Both the position numbers and the translations under genes were made by a program. Below the pieces are notes generated by a model. That model saw nothing but the letters and a program-made list of their open reading frames with translations. It had not been told where the DNA came from and made no database searches. This document shows positions 1 through 11,300 of a stretch of DNA of 64,000 nt, in pieces (the first letter of the stretch is position 1; each line of letters opens with the position of its first letter). The DNA is from Colletes latitarsis (Eukaryota; Arthropoda; Insecta; Hymenoptera; Colletidae), in the NCBI RefSeq assembly GCF_051014445.1, contig NW_027488365.1, forward strand, positions 3,100,001-3,164,000. Direction: 5' to 3'.

Positions 1-330
1 GTCGATTAAACCTGGTTTCGATCAGTATTTTAGAGGATAACGCAAGTTATGTCTGGGATAGGTCTGGGATTTGCCCTCATCAGACTGATACTTTCGCATT
101 CTTCGTATACTTGTTGAACTGATCCTGGGTTTTTTCTGGTTTGGATCACGTAGGAATGTGGTACCACACTGAAACAGTCGATTAAACCTGGTTTCGATCA
201 ATATTTTAGATGATAACGCAAGTTATGTCTGGGATAGGTCTGGGATTTGCCCTCATCAGACTGATACTTTCGCATTCTTCGCATACTTGTTGAACAGATC
301 CTGGGTTTTTTCTGGTTTGGATCAGGTAGT

Positions 331-346
331 AGTGTGGTACCACACT
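331..346. other. 16-bp perfect palindrome centred on a KpnI site
   Basis: AGTGTGGTACCACACT equals its own reverse complement. It lies at the end of monomers with the GTAGTAGTGTGG variant and recurs throughout the window (for example near 6,140, 7,020 and 17,230). Monomers with GTAATGTGGTACCAC keep a 12-bp palindrome. The variants GTGGGTCCAC, GTAGGACCAC, GTGGGACCAC and the type B GAAGTACAACAC lose it. It could be a protein-binding or cruciform-prone site, but no function can be shown from sequence. Confidence 0.9.
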
Positions 347-528
347 GAAACAGTCCATTAAACCTGCTTGCGATCAATATTTTAGAGGATAACGCATGTT
401 AGGTCTGGGTTAGGTCTAGGATTTGCCCTCATCAGGCTCATTCTTTCGCATATTTCTCAAACATGATGGCTAGATCCTGGGCTTTTTCTGGATTGCATCA
501 CGTAGTAATGTGGTACCACACTGAAACA

Positions 529-704
529 TTCAATTAAACCTGGTCTTGATAAATATTTTAGAGGATAACGCATGTTAGGTCTGGGTTAGGTCTAGGATTT
601 GCCCTCATCAGGCTCATACTTTCGCATATTTCTCATACTTCATGGCTAGATCCTTTGCTTTTTCTGGATTGTATCACGTAGTAATGAAGTACAACACTGA
701 AACA
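529..704 (+). repeat. Representative type B monomer
   Basis: A 176-bp unit of the second common type. It differs from type A mainly in its 3' half: CATATTTCTCATACTTCATGG replaces CATTCTTCACATACTTGTTG, GGCTAGATCC replaces the BamHI site, TCTGGATTGTATCACG replaces TCTGGTTTGGATCACG, and GAAGTACAACACTG replaces the KpnI palindrome. In its 5' half it has GATAAATATT instead of GATCAATATT. Type B ends (ATGAAGTACAACACTG) lie near 684, 1,916, 2,620, 4,205, 4,909, 6,493, 7,373 and 8,077, spaced by 7, 4, 9, 4, 9, 5 and 4 monomers. They are therefore regular markers of the higher-order structure. Recombinant units with a B-like middle and an A-like end also occur, for example around 470-528. Confidence 0.93.
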
Positions 705-1103
705 GTCAATTAAACCTGGTTTCCATCAATATCTTAGAGGACAACGCAAGTTAGGTCTGGGATAGGTCTTGGACTTGCCCTCACCAGGCTCATACTTTCG
801 CGTTTTTCACATACTTGTTGAACAGATCCTGGGTTTTTTCTGGTTTGGATCACGTAGTAGTGTGGTACCACACTGAAACAGTCCATTAAACCTGGTTTGG
901 ATCAATATTTTAGAGGATAACGCATGTTAGGTCTAGGTTAGGTCTGGGATTTTCACTCATCAGACTCATACTTTCGCATTCTTCACATACTGGTTGAACG
1001 GATCCTGGGTTTTTTCTGGTTTGGATCACGTAGTAATGTGGGTCCACACTGAAACAATCAATTAAACCTGGTCTTGATAAATATTTTAGAGGATAACGCA
1101 TGT

Positions 1104-1125
1104 TAGGTCTGGGATAGGTCTGGGA
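1104..1125 (+). repeat. Internal 11-bp tandem repeat within the monomer
   Basis: The unit TAGGTCTGGGA occurs twice back to back. The same G-rich patch is present in nearly every monomer in slightly altered forms such as TTAGGTCTAGGTTAGGTCTGGG. It suggests that part of the 176-bp unit arose from a short internal duplication, and it provides four closely spaced G runs on the plus strand. Confidence 0.9.
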
Positions 1126-1232
1126 TTTGCCCTCATCAGACTCATACTTTCGCACACTTCACATACTCGTTGAACAGATTCTGGGTTTTTTCTGGTTTGG
1201 ATCACGTAGTAATGTGGTACCACACTGAAGCA

Positions 1233-1408
1233 GTCGATTAAACCTGGTTTCGATCAATATTTTAGAGGATAACGCATGTTAGGTCTAGGTTAGGCCTGGG
1301 ATTTTCACTCATCAGGCTCATACTTTCGCATTCTTCACATACTTGTTGAGCGGATCCTGGGTTTTTTCTGGTTTGGATCACGTAGTAATGTGGTACCACA
1401 CTGAAACA
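1233..1408 (+). repeat. Representative type A monomer
   Basis: A full 176-bp unit chosen to show the anatomy of the commoner type. In order it holds GTCGATTAAACCTGG, an AT-rich patch (ATCAATATTTTAGAGGATAACGC), a G-rich stretch (TTAGGTCTAGGTTAGGCCTGGG), CTCATACTTTCGCATTCTTC, ACATACTTGTTGAGCGGATCC, a six-T tract, TCTGGTTTGGATCACGTAG, and a KpnI-centred palindrome (TGTGGTACCACA) followed by CTGAA. BamHI (GGATCC) and KpnI (GGTACC) sites recur in many type A units, so both enzymes should give a ladder of 176-bp multiples. The choice of monomer boundary is arbitrary. Confidence 0.95.
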
Positions 1409-2500
1409 GTCGATTAAACCTGGTTTCGATCAGTATTTTAGAGGATAACGCAAGATAAGTCTGGGATAGGTCTGGGATTTGACCTCATCAGACTCATACT
1501 TTCGCGTTTTTCACATACTTGTTGAACAGATCCTGGGTTTTTTCTGGTTTGGATCACGTAGTAGTGTGGTACCACACTGAAACAGTCCATTAAACCTGCT
1601 TGCAATCAATATTTTAGAGGATAACGCATGTTAGGTCTGGGTTAGGTCTAGGATTTGCCCTCATCAGGCTCATTCTTTCGCATATTTCTCAAACATGATG
1701 GCTAGATCCTGGGGTTTTTCTGGATTGCATCACGTAGTAATGTGGTACCACACTGAAACATTCAATTAAACCTGGTCTTGATAAATATTTTAGAGGATAA
1801 CGCGTGTTAGGTCTGGGTTAGGTCTAGGATTTGCCCTCATCAGGCTCATAGTTTCGCATATTTCTCATACTTCATGGCTGGATCCTTTGCTTTTTCTGGA
1901 TTGTATCACGTAGTAATGAAGTACAACACTGAAACAGTCAATTAAACCTGGTTTCCATCAATATCTTAGAGGACAACGCAAGTTAGGTCTGGGATAGGTC
2001 TTGGACTTGCCCTCACCAGGCTCATACTTTCGCATTCTTCACATACTTGTTGAACGGATCCTGGGTTTTTTCTGGTTTGGATCACGTAGTAATGTGGGTC
2101 CACACTGAAACAATCAATTAAACCTGGTCTTGATAAATATTTTAGAGGATAACGCATGTTAGGTCTGGGATAGGTCTGGGATTTGCCTTCATCAGACTCA
2201 TACTTTCGCACACTTCACATACTCGTTGAACAGATTCTGGGTTTTTTCTGGTTTGGATCACGTAGTAATGTGGTACCACACTGAAACAGTCGATTAAACC
2301 TGGTTTCGATCAATATTTTAGAGGATAACGCATGTTAGGTCTAGGTTAGGCCTGGGATTTTCACTCATCAGGCTCATACTTTCGCATTCTTCACATACTT
2401 GTTGAGCGGATCCTGGGTTTTTTCTGGTTTGGATCACGTATTAATGTAGGACCACACTGAAACAGTCAATTAAACCTGGTTTCGATCAATATTTTAGAGA

Positions 2501-5500
2501 ATAATTCATGTTAGGTCTAGGTTAGGTGTGGGATTTGCTCTCATCAGGCTCATTCTTTCGCATATTTCTCATACTTGATGGCTAGATCCTGGGCTTTTTC
2601 TGGATTGCATCACGTAGTAATGAAGTACAACACTGAAACAGTCAATTAAACCTGGTTTCCATCAATATCTTAGAGGACAACGCAAGTTAGGTCTGGGATA
2701 GGTCTGGGATTTTCACTCATCAGACTCATACTTTCGCATTCCTCACATACTTGTTGAACTGATCCTGGGTTTTTTCTGGTTTGGATCACGTAGGAATGTG
2801 GTACCACACTGAAACAGTCGATTAAACCTGGTTTCGATCAATATTTTAGAGGATAACGCAAGTTAGGTCTGGGATAGGTCTGGGATTTGACCTCATCAGA
2901 CTCATACTTTCGCACACTTCACATACCCGTTGAACAGATCCTGGGTTATTTTCTGGTTTGGATCACATAGTAATGTGGTACCACACTGAAACAGTCGATT
3001 AAACCAGGTTTCGATCAATATTTCAGAGTATAACTCATGTTAGGTCTAGGTTAGGCCTGGGATTTTCATTTATCAGACTCATACTTTCGCATTCTTCACA
3101 TACTTGTTCAACTGATCCTGGGTTTTTTCTGGTTTGGATCACGTAGGAATGTGGTACCACACTGAAACAGTCGATTAAACCTGGTTTCGATCAATATTTT
3201 AGATGATAACGCAAGTTATGTCTGGGATAGGTCTGGGATTTGCCCTCATCAGACTGATACTTTCGCATTCTTCACATACTTGATGAACGGATCCTGGGTT
3301 TTTTCTGGTTTGGATCACGTAGTAATGTGGTACCACACTGAAACAGTCGATTAAACCTGGTTTCGATCAGTATTTTAGAGGAGAACGCAAGATAAGTCTG
3401 GGATAGGTCTGGGATTTGCCCTCACCAGGCTCATACTTTCGCGTTTTTCACATACTTGTTGTACAGATCCTGGGTTTTTTCTGGTTTGGATCACGTAGTA
3501 GTGTGGTACCACACTGAAACAGTCCATTAAACCTGGTTTTGATCAATATTTTAGAGGATAACGCATGTTAGGTCTACGTTAGGTCTGGGATTTTCACTCA
3601 TCAGACTCATACTTTCGCATTCTTCACATACTTGTTGAACGGATCGTGGGTTTTTTCTGGTTTGGATCACGTAGTAATGTGGGTCCACACTGAAACAGTC
3701 GATTAAACCTGGTTTCGATCAATATTTTAGATGATAACGCAAGTTATGTCTGGGATAGGTCTGGGATTTGCCCTCATCAGACTGATACTTTCGCATTCTT
3801 CGCATACTTGTTGAACAGATCCTGGGTTTTTTCTGGTTTGGATCACGTAGTAGTGTGGTACCACACTGAAACAGTCCATTAAACCTGCTTGCGATCAATA
3901 TTTTAGAGGATAACGCATGTTAGGTCTGGGTTAGGTCTAGGATTTGCCCTCATCAGGCTCATTCTTTCGCATATTTCTCAAACATGATGGCTAGATCCTG
4001 GGCTTTTTCTGGATTGCATCACGTAGTAATGTGGTACCACACTGAAACATTCAATTAAACCTGGTCTTGATGAATATTTTAGAGGATAACGCATGTTAGT
4101 TCTGGGTTAGGTCTAGGATTTGCCCTCATCAGGCTCATACTTTCGCATATTTCTCATACTTCATGGCTAGATCCTTTGCTTTTTCTGGATTGTATCACGT
4201 AGTAATGAAGTACAACACTGAAACAGTCAATTAAACCTGGTTTCCATCAATATCTTAGAGGACAACGCAAGTTAGGTCTGGGATAGGTCTTGGACTTGCC
4301 CTCACCAGGCTCATACTTTCGCGTTTTTCACATACTTGTTGAACAGATCCTGGGTTTTTTCTGGTTTGGATCACGTAGTAGTGTGGTACCACACTGAAAC
4401 AGTCCATTAAACCTGGTTTGGATCAATATTTTAGAGGATAACGCATGTTAGGTCTGGGATAGGTCTGGGATTTGCCCTCATCAGACTCATACTTTCGCAC
4501 ACTTCATATACTCGTTGAACAGATTCTGGGTTTTTTCTGGTTTGGATCACGTAGTAATGTGGTACCACACTGAAGCAGTCGATTAAACCTGGTTTCGATC
4601 AATATTTTAGAGGATAACGCATGTTAGGTCTAGGTTAGGCCTGGGATTTTCACTCATCAGGCTCATACTTTCGTATTCTTCACATACTTGTTGAACGGAT
4701 CCTGGGTTTTTTCTGGTTTGGATCACGTAGTAATGTAGGACCACACTGAAACAGTCAATTAAACCTGGTTTCGATCAATATTTTAGAGAATAATTCATGC
4801 TAGATCTAGGTTAGGTCTGGGATTTGCTCTCATCAGGCTCATTCTTTCGCATATTTCTCATACTTGATGGCTAGATCCTGGGCTTTTTCTGGATTGCATC
4901 ACGTAGTAATGAAGTACAACACTGAAACAGTCAATTAAACCTGGTTTCCATCAATATCTTAGAGGACAACGCAAGTTAGGTCTGGGATAGGTCTGGGATA
5001 TTCACTCATCAGACTCATACTTTCGCATTCCTCACATACTTGTTGAACTGATCCTGGGTTTTTTCTGGTTTGGATCACGTAGGAATGTGGTACCACACTG
5101 AAACAGTCGATTAAACCTGGTTTCGATCAATATTTTAGAGGATAACGCAACTTAGGTCTGGGATAGGTCTGGGATTTGACCTCATCAGACTCATACTTTC
5201 GCACACTTCACATACCCGTTGAACAGATCCTGGGTTTTTTCTGGTTTGGATCACATAGTAATGTGGTACCACACTGAAACAGTCGATTAAACCAGGTTTC
5301 GATCAATATTTTAGATTATAAATCATGTTAGGTCTAGGTTAGGCCTGGGATTTTCATTTATCAGACTCATACTTTCGCATTTTTCACATACTTGTTGAAC
5401 TGATCCTGGGTTTTTTCTGGTTTGGATCACGTAGGAATGTGGTACCACACTGAAACAATCGATTAAACCTGGCTTCGATCAATATTTTAGATGATAACGC

Positions 5501-8399
5501 AAGTTATGTCTGGGATAGGTCTGGGATTTGCCCTCATCAGGCTAATACTTTCGCATTCTTCACATACTTGTTGAACGGATCCTGGGTTTTTTCTGGTTTG
5601 GATCACGTAGTAATGTGGTACCACACTGAAACAGTCGATTAAACCTGGTTTCGATCAGTATTTTAGAGGATAACGCAAGTTATGTCTGGGATAGGTCTGG
5701 GATTTGCCCTCATCAGGCTGATACTTTCGCATTCTTCACATACTTGATGAACGGATCCTGGGTTTTTTCTGGTTTGGATCACGTAGTAATGTGGTACCAC
5801 ACTGAAACAGTCGATTAAACCTGGTTTTGATCAATATTTTAGAGGATAACGCATGTTAGGTCTACGTTAGGTCTGGGATTTTCACTCATCAGACTCATAC
5901 TTTCGCATTCTTCACATACTTGTTGAACGGATCGTGGGTTTTTTCTGGTTTGGATCACGTAGTAATGTGGGTCCACACTGAAACAGTCGATTAAACCTGG
6001 TTTCGATCAATATTTTAGATGATAACGCAAGTTATGTCTGGGATAGGTCTGGGATTTGCCCTCATCAGACTGATACTTTCGCATTCTTCGCATACTTGTT
6101 GAACAGATCCTGGGTTTTTTCTGGTTTGGATCACGTAGTAGTGTGGTACCACACTGAAACAGTCCATTAAACCTGCTTGCGATCAATATTTTAGAGGATA
6201 ACGCATGTTAGGTCTGGGTTAGGTCTAGGATTTGCCCTCATCAGGCTCATTCTTTCGCATATTTCTCAAACATGATGGCTAGATCCTGGGCTTTTTCTGG
6301 ATTGCATCACGTAGTAATGTGGTACCACACTGAAACATTCAATTAAACCTGGTCTTGATGAATATTTTAGAGGATAACGCATGTTAGTTCTGGGTTAGGT
6401 CTAGGATTTGCCCTCATCAGGCTCATACTTTCGCATATTTCTCATACTTCATGGCTAGATCCTTTGCTTTTTCTGGATTGTATCACGTAGTAATGAAGTA
6501 CAACACTGAAACAGTCAATTAAACCTGGTTTCCATCAATATCTTAGAGGACAACGCAAGTTAGGTCTGGGATAGGTCTTGGACTTGCCCTCACCAGGCTC
6601 ATACTTTCGCGTTTTTCACATACTTGTTGAACAGATCCTGGGTTTTTTCTGGTTTGGATCACGTAGTAGTGTGGTACCACACTGAAACAGTCCATTAAAC
6701 CTGGTTTGGATCAATATTTTAGAGGATAACGCATGTTAGGTCTGGGATAGGTCTGGGATTTGCCCTCATCAGACTCATACTTTCGCACACTTCATATACT
6801 CGTTGAACAGATTCTGGGTTTTTTCTGGTTTGGATCACGTAGTAATGTGGTACCACACTGAAGCAGTCGATTAAACCTGGTTTCGATCAATATTTTAGAG
6901 GATAACGCATGTTAGGTCTAGGTTAGGCCTGGGATTTTCACTCATCAGGCTCATACTTTCGTATTCTTCACATACTTGTTGAACAGATCCTGGGTTTTTT
7001 CTGGTTTGGATCACGTAGTAGTGTGGTACCACACTGAAACAGTCCATTAAACCTGCTTGCGATCAATATTTTAGAGGATAACGCATGTTAGGTCTGGGTT
7101 AGGTCTAGGATTTGCCCTCATCAGGCTCATTCTTTCGCATATTTCTCAAACATGATGGCTAGATCCTGGGCTTTTTCTGGATTGCATCACGTAGTAATGT
7201 GGTACCACACTGAAACATTCAATTAAACCTGGTCTTGATGAATATTTTAGAGGATAACGCATGTTAGTTCTGGGTTAGGTCTAGGATTTGCCCTCATCAG
7301 GCTCATACTTTCGCATATTTCTCATACTTCATGGCTAGATCCTTTGCTTTTTCTGGATTGTATCACGTAGTAATGAAGTACAACACTGAAACAGTCAATT
7401 AAACCTGGTTTCCATCAATATCTTAGAGGACAACGCAAGTTAGGTCTGGGATAGGTCTTGGACTTGCCCTCACCAGGCTCATACTTTCGCGTTTTTCACA
7501 TACTTGTTGAACAGATCCTGGGTTTTTTCTGGTTTGGATCACGTAGTAGTGTGGTACCACACTGAAACAGTCCATTAAACCTGGTTTGGATCAATATTTT
7601 AGAGGATAACGCATGTTAGGTCTGGGATAGGTCTGGGATTTGCCCTCATCAGACTCATACTTTCGCACACTTCATATACTCGTTGAACAGATTCTGGGTT
7701 TTTTCTGGTTTGGATCACGTAGTAATGTGGTACCACACTGAAGCAGTCGATTAAACCTGGTTTCGATCAATATTTTAGAGGATAACGCATGTTAGGTCTA
7801 GGTTAGGCCTGGGATTTTCACTCATCAGGCTCATACTTTCGTATTCTTCACATACTTGTTGAACGGATCCTGGGTTTTTTCTGGTTTGGATCACGTAGTA
7901 ATGTAGGACCACACTGAAACAGTCAATTAAACCTGGTTTCGATCAATATTTTAGAGAATAATTCATGCTAGATCTAGGTTAGGTCTGGGATTTGCTCTCA
8001 TCAGGCTCATTCTTTCGCATATTTCTCATACTTGATGGCTAGATCCTGGGCTTTTTCTGGATTGCATCACGTAGTAATGAAGTACAACACTGAAACAGTC
8101 AATTAAACCTGGTTTCCATCAATATCTTAGAGGACAACGCAAGTTAGGTCTGGGATAGGTCTGGGATATTCACTCATCAGACTCATACTTTCGCATTCCT
8201 CACATACTTGTTGAACTGATCCTGGGTTTTTTCTGGTTTGGATCACGTAGGAATGTGGTACCACACTGAAACAGTCGATTAAACCTGGTTTCGATCAATA
8301 TTTTAGAGGATAACGCAACTTAGGTCTGGGATAGGTCTGGGATTTGACCTCATCAGACTCATACTTTCGCACACTTCACATACCCGTTGAACAGATCCT
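2501..8399 (+). repeat. HOR block: 13-monomer unit of about 2,288 bp
   Basis: Markers repeat at 13 monomers: ATAATTCATG lies at 2,501 and 4,790 (2,289 bp apart), and the GTGGGTCCAC-type junction following GGATCGTGGG lies near 3,661 and 5,949 (2,288 bp apart). The next ATAATTCATGC is at 7,958, 18 monomers after 4,790, because a 5-monomer duplication has been added. Within the unit, type B ends alternate at 4 and 9 monomers. The two passes are not collinear everywhere: around 3,240-3,500 versus 5,530-5,800 one monomer variant is exchanged for another while the total stays 13. Confidence 0.85.
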
Positions 8400-11300
8400 G
8401 GGTTTTTTCTGGTTTGGATCACATAGTAATGTGGTACCACACTGAAACAGTCGATTAAACCAGGTTTCGATCAATATTTTAGATTATAAATCATGTTAGG
8501 TCTAGGTTAGGCCTGGGATTTTCATTTATCAGACTCATACTTTCGCATTTTTCACATACTTGTTGAACTGATCCTGGGTTTTTTCTGGTTTGGATCACGT
8601 AGGAATGTGGTACCACACTGAAACAATCGATTAAACCTGGCTTCGATCAATATTTTAGATGATAACGCAAGTTATGTCTGGGATAGGTCTGGGATTTGCC
8701 CTCATCAGGCTAATACTTTCGCATTCTTCACATACTTGTTGAACGGATCCTGGGTTTTTTCTGGTTTGGATCACGTAGTAATGTGGTACCACACTGAAAC
8801 AGTCGATTAAACCTGGTTTCGATCAGTATTTTAGAGGATAACGCAAGTTATGTCTGGGATAGGTCTGGGATTTGCCCTCATCAGGCTGATACTTTCGCAT
8901 TCTTCACATACTTGATGAACGGATCCTGGGTTTTTTCTGGTTTGGATCACGTAGTAATGTGGTACCACACTGAAACAGTCGATTAAACCTGGTTTCGATC
9001 AGTATTTTAGAGGAGAACGCAAGATAAGTCTGGGATAGGTCTAGGATTTGCCCTCACCAGGCTCATACTTTCGCGTTTTTCACATACTTGTCGAACAGAT
9101 CCTGGGTTTTTTCTGGTTTGGATCACGTAGTAGTGTGGTACCACACTGAAACAGTCCATTAAACCTGGTTTGGATCAATATTTTAGAGGATAACGCATGT
9201 TAGGTCTACGTTAGGTCTGGGATTTTCACTCATCAGACTCATACTTTCGCATTCTTCACATACTTGTTGAACGGATCGTGGGTTTTTTCTGGTTTGGATC
9301 ACGTAGTAATGTGGGTCCACACTGAAACAGTCGATTAAACCTGGTTTCGATCAATATTTTAGATGATAACGCAAGTTATGTCTGGGATAGGTCTGGGATT
9401 TGCCCTCATCAGACTGATACTTTCGCATTCTACACATACTTGTTGAACGGATCCTGGGTTTTTTCTGGTTTGGATCACATAGTAATGTGGTACCACACTG
9501 AAACAGTCGATTAAACCAGGTTTCGATCAATATTTTAGAATATAAATCATGTTAGGTCTAGGTTAGGCCTGGGATTTTCATTTATCAGACTCATACTTTC
9601 GCATTCTTCACATACTTGTTGAACTGATCCTGGGTTTTTTCTGGTTTGGATCACGTAGGAATGTGGTACCACACTGAAACAGTCCACTAAACCTGCTTGC
9701 GATCAATATTTTAGAGGATAACGCATGTTAGGTCTGGGCTAGGTCTAGGATTTGCCCTCATCAGGCTCATTCTTTCGCATATTTCTCAAACTTGATGGCT
9801 AGATCCTGGGCTTTTTCTGGATTGCATCACGTAGTAATGTGGTACCACACTGAAACATTCAATTAAACCTGGTCTTGATAAATATTTTAGAGGATAACGC
9901 ATGTTAGGTCTGGGTTAGGTCTAGGATTTGCCCTCATCAGGCTCATACTTTCGCATATTTCTCATACTTCATGGCTAGATCCTTTGCTTTTTCTGGATTG
10001 TATCACGTAGTAATCAAGTACAACACTGAAACAGTCAATTAAACCTGGTTTCCATCAATATCTTAGAGGACAACGCATGTTAGGTCTAGGTTAGGCCTGG
10101 GATTTTCACTCATCAGGCTCATACTTTCGCATTCTTCACATACTTGTTCAACTGATCCTGGGTTTTTTCAGGTTTGGATCACGTAGGAATGTGGTACCAC
10201 ACTGAAACAGTCCACTAAACCTGCTTGCGATCAATATTTTAGAGGATAACGCATGTTAGGTCTGGGATAGGTCTTGGACTTCCCCTCACCAGGCTCATAC
10301 TTTCGCGTTTTTCACATACTTGTTGAACAGATCCTGGGTTTTTTCTGGTTTGGATCACGTAGTAGTGTGGTACCACACTGAAACAGTCCATTAAACCTGG
10401 TTTGGATCAATATTTTAGAGGATAACGCATGTTAGGTCTACGTTAGGTCTGGGATTTTCACTCATCAGACTCATACTTTCGCATTCTTCACATACTTGTT
10501 GAACGGATCCTGGGTTTTTTCTGGTTTGGATCACGTAGTAATGTGGTACCACACTGAAACAGTCGATTAAACCTGGTTTCGATCAGTATTTTAGAGGAGA
10601 ACGCAAGATAAGTCTGGGATAGGTCTAGGATTTGCCCTCACCAGGCTCATACTTTCGCGTTTTTCACATACTTGTCGAACAGATCCTGGGTTTTTTCTGG
10701 TTTGGATCACGTAGGAATGTGGTACCACACTGAAACAGTCGATTAAACCTGGTTTCGATCAATATTTTAGAGGATAACGCAAGTTAGGTCTGGGATAGGT
10801 CTGGGATTTGACCTCATCAGACTCATACTTTCGCACACTTCACATACCCGTTGAACAGATCCTGGGTTATTTTCTGGTTTGGATCACATAGTAATGTGGT
10901 ACCACACTGAAACAGTCGATTAAACCAGGTTTCGATCAATATTTCAGAGTATAACTCATGTTAGGTCTAGGTTAGGCCTGGGATTTTCATTTATCAGACT
11001 CATACTTTCGCATTCTTCACATACTTGTTCAACTGATCCTGGGTTTTTACAGGTTTGGATCACGTAGGAATGTGGTACCACACTGAAACAGTCGATTAAA
11101 CCTGGTTTCGATCAATATTTTAGATGATAACGCAAGTTATGTCTGGGATAGGTCTGGGATTTGCCCTCATCAGACTGATACTTTCGCATTCTTCACATAC
11201 TTGATGAACGGATCCTGGGTTTTTTCTGGTTTGGATCACGTAGTATTGTGGTACCACACTGAAACAGTCGATTAAACCTGGTTTCGATCAGTATTTTAGA

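Larger units (their letters stand above)
1..2500 (+). repeat. HOR block: two passes of a 6-8 monomer unit
   Basis: Bases 1-1,150 are repeated at about 1,409-2,210. The offset between matching monomers falls in steps: 1,408 bp (position 1 to 1,409), 1,232 bp (353 to 1,585) and 1,056 bp (910 to 1,966). These are 8, 7 and 6 monomers. The second pass therefore lacks the monomer at about 177-352 and another at about 836-1,015. Otherwise the order of monomer variants is the same. Confidence 0.85.
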
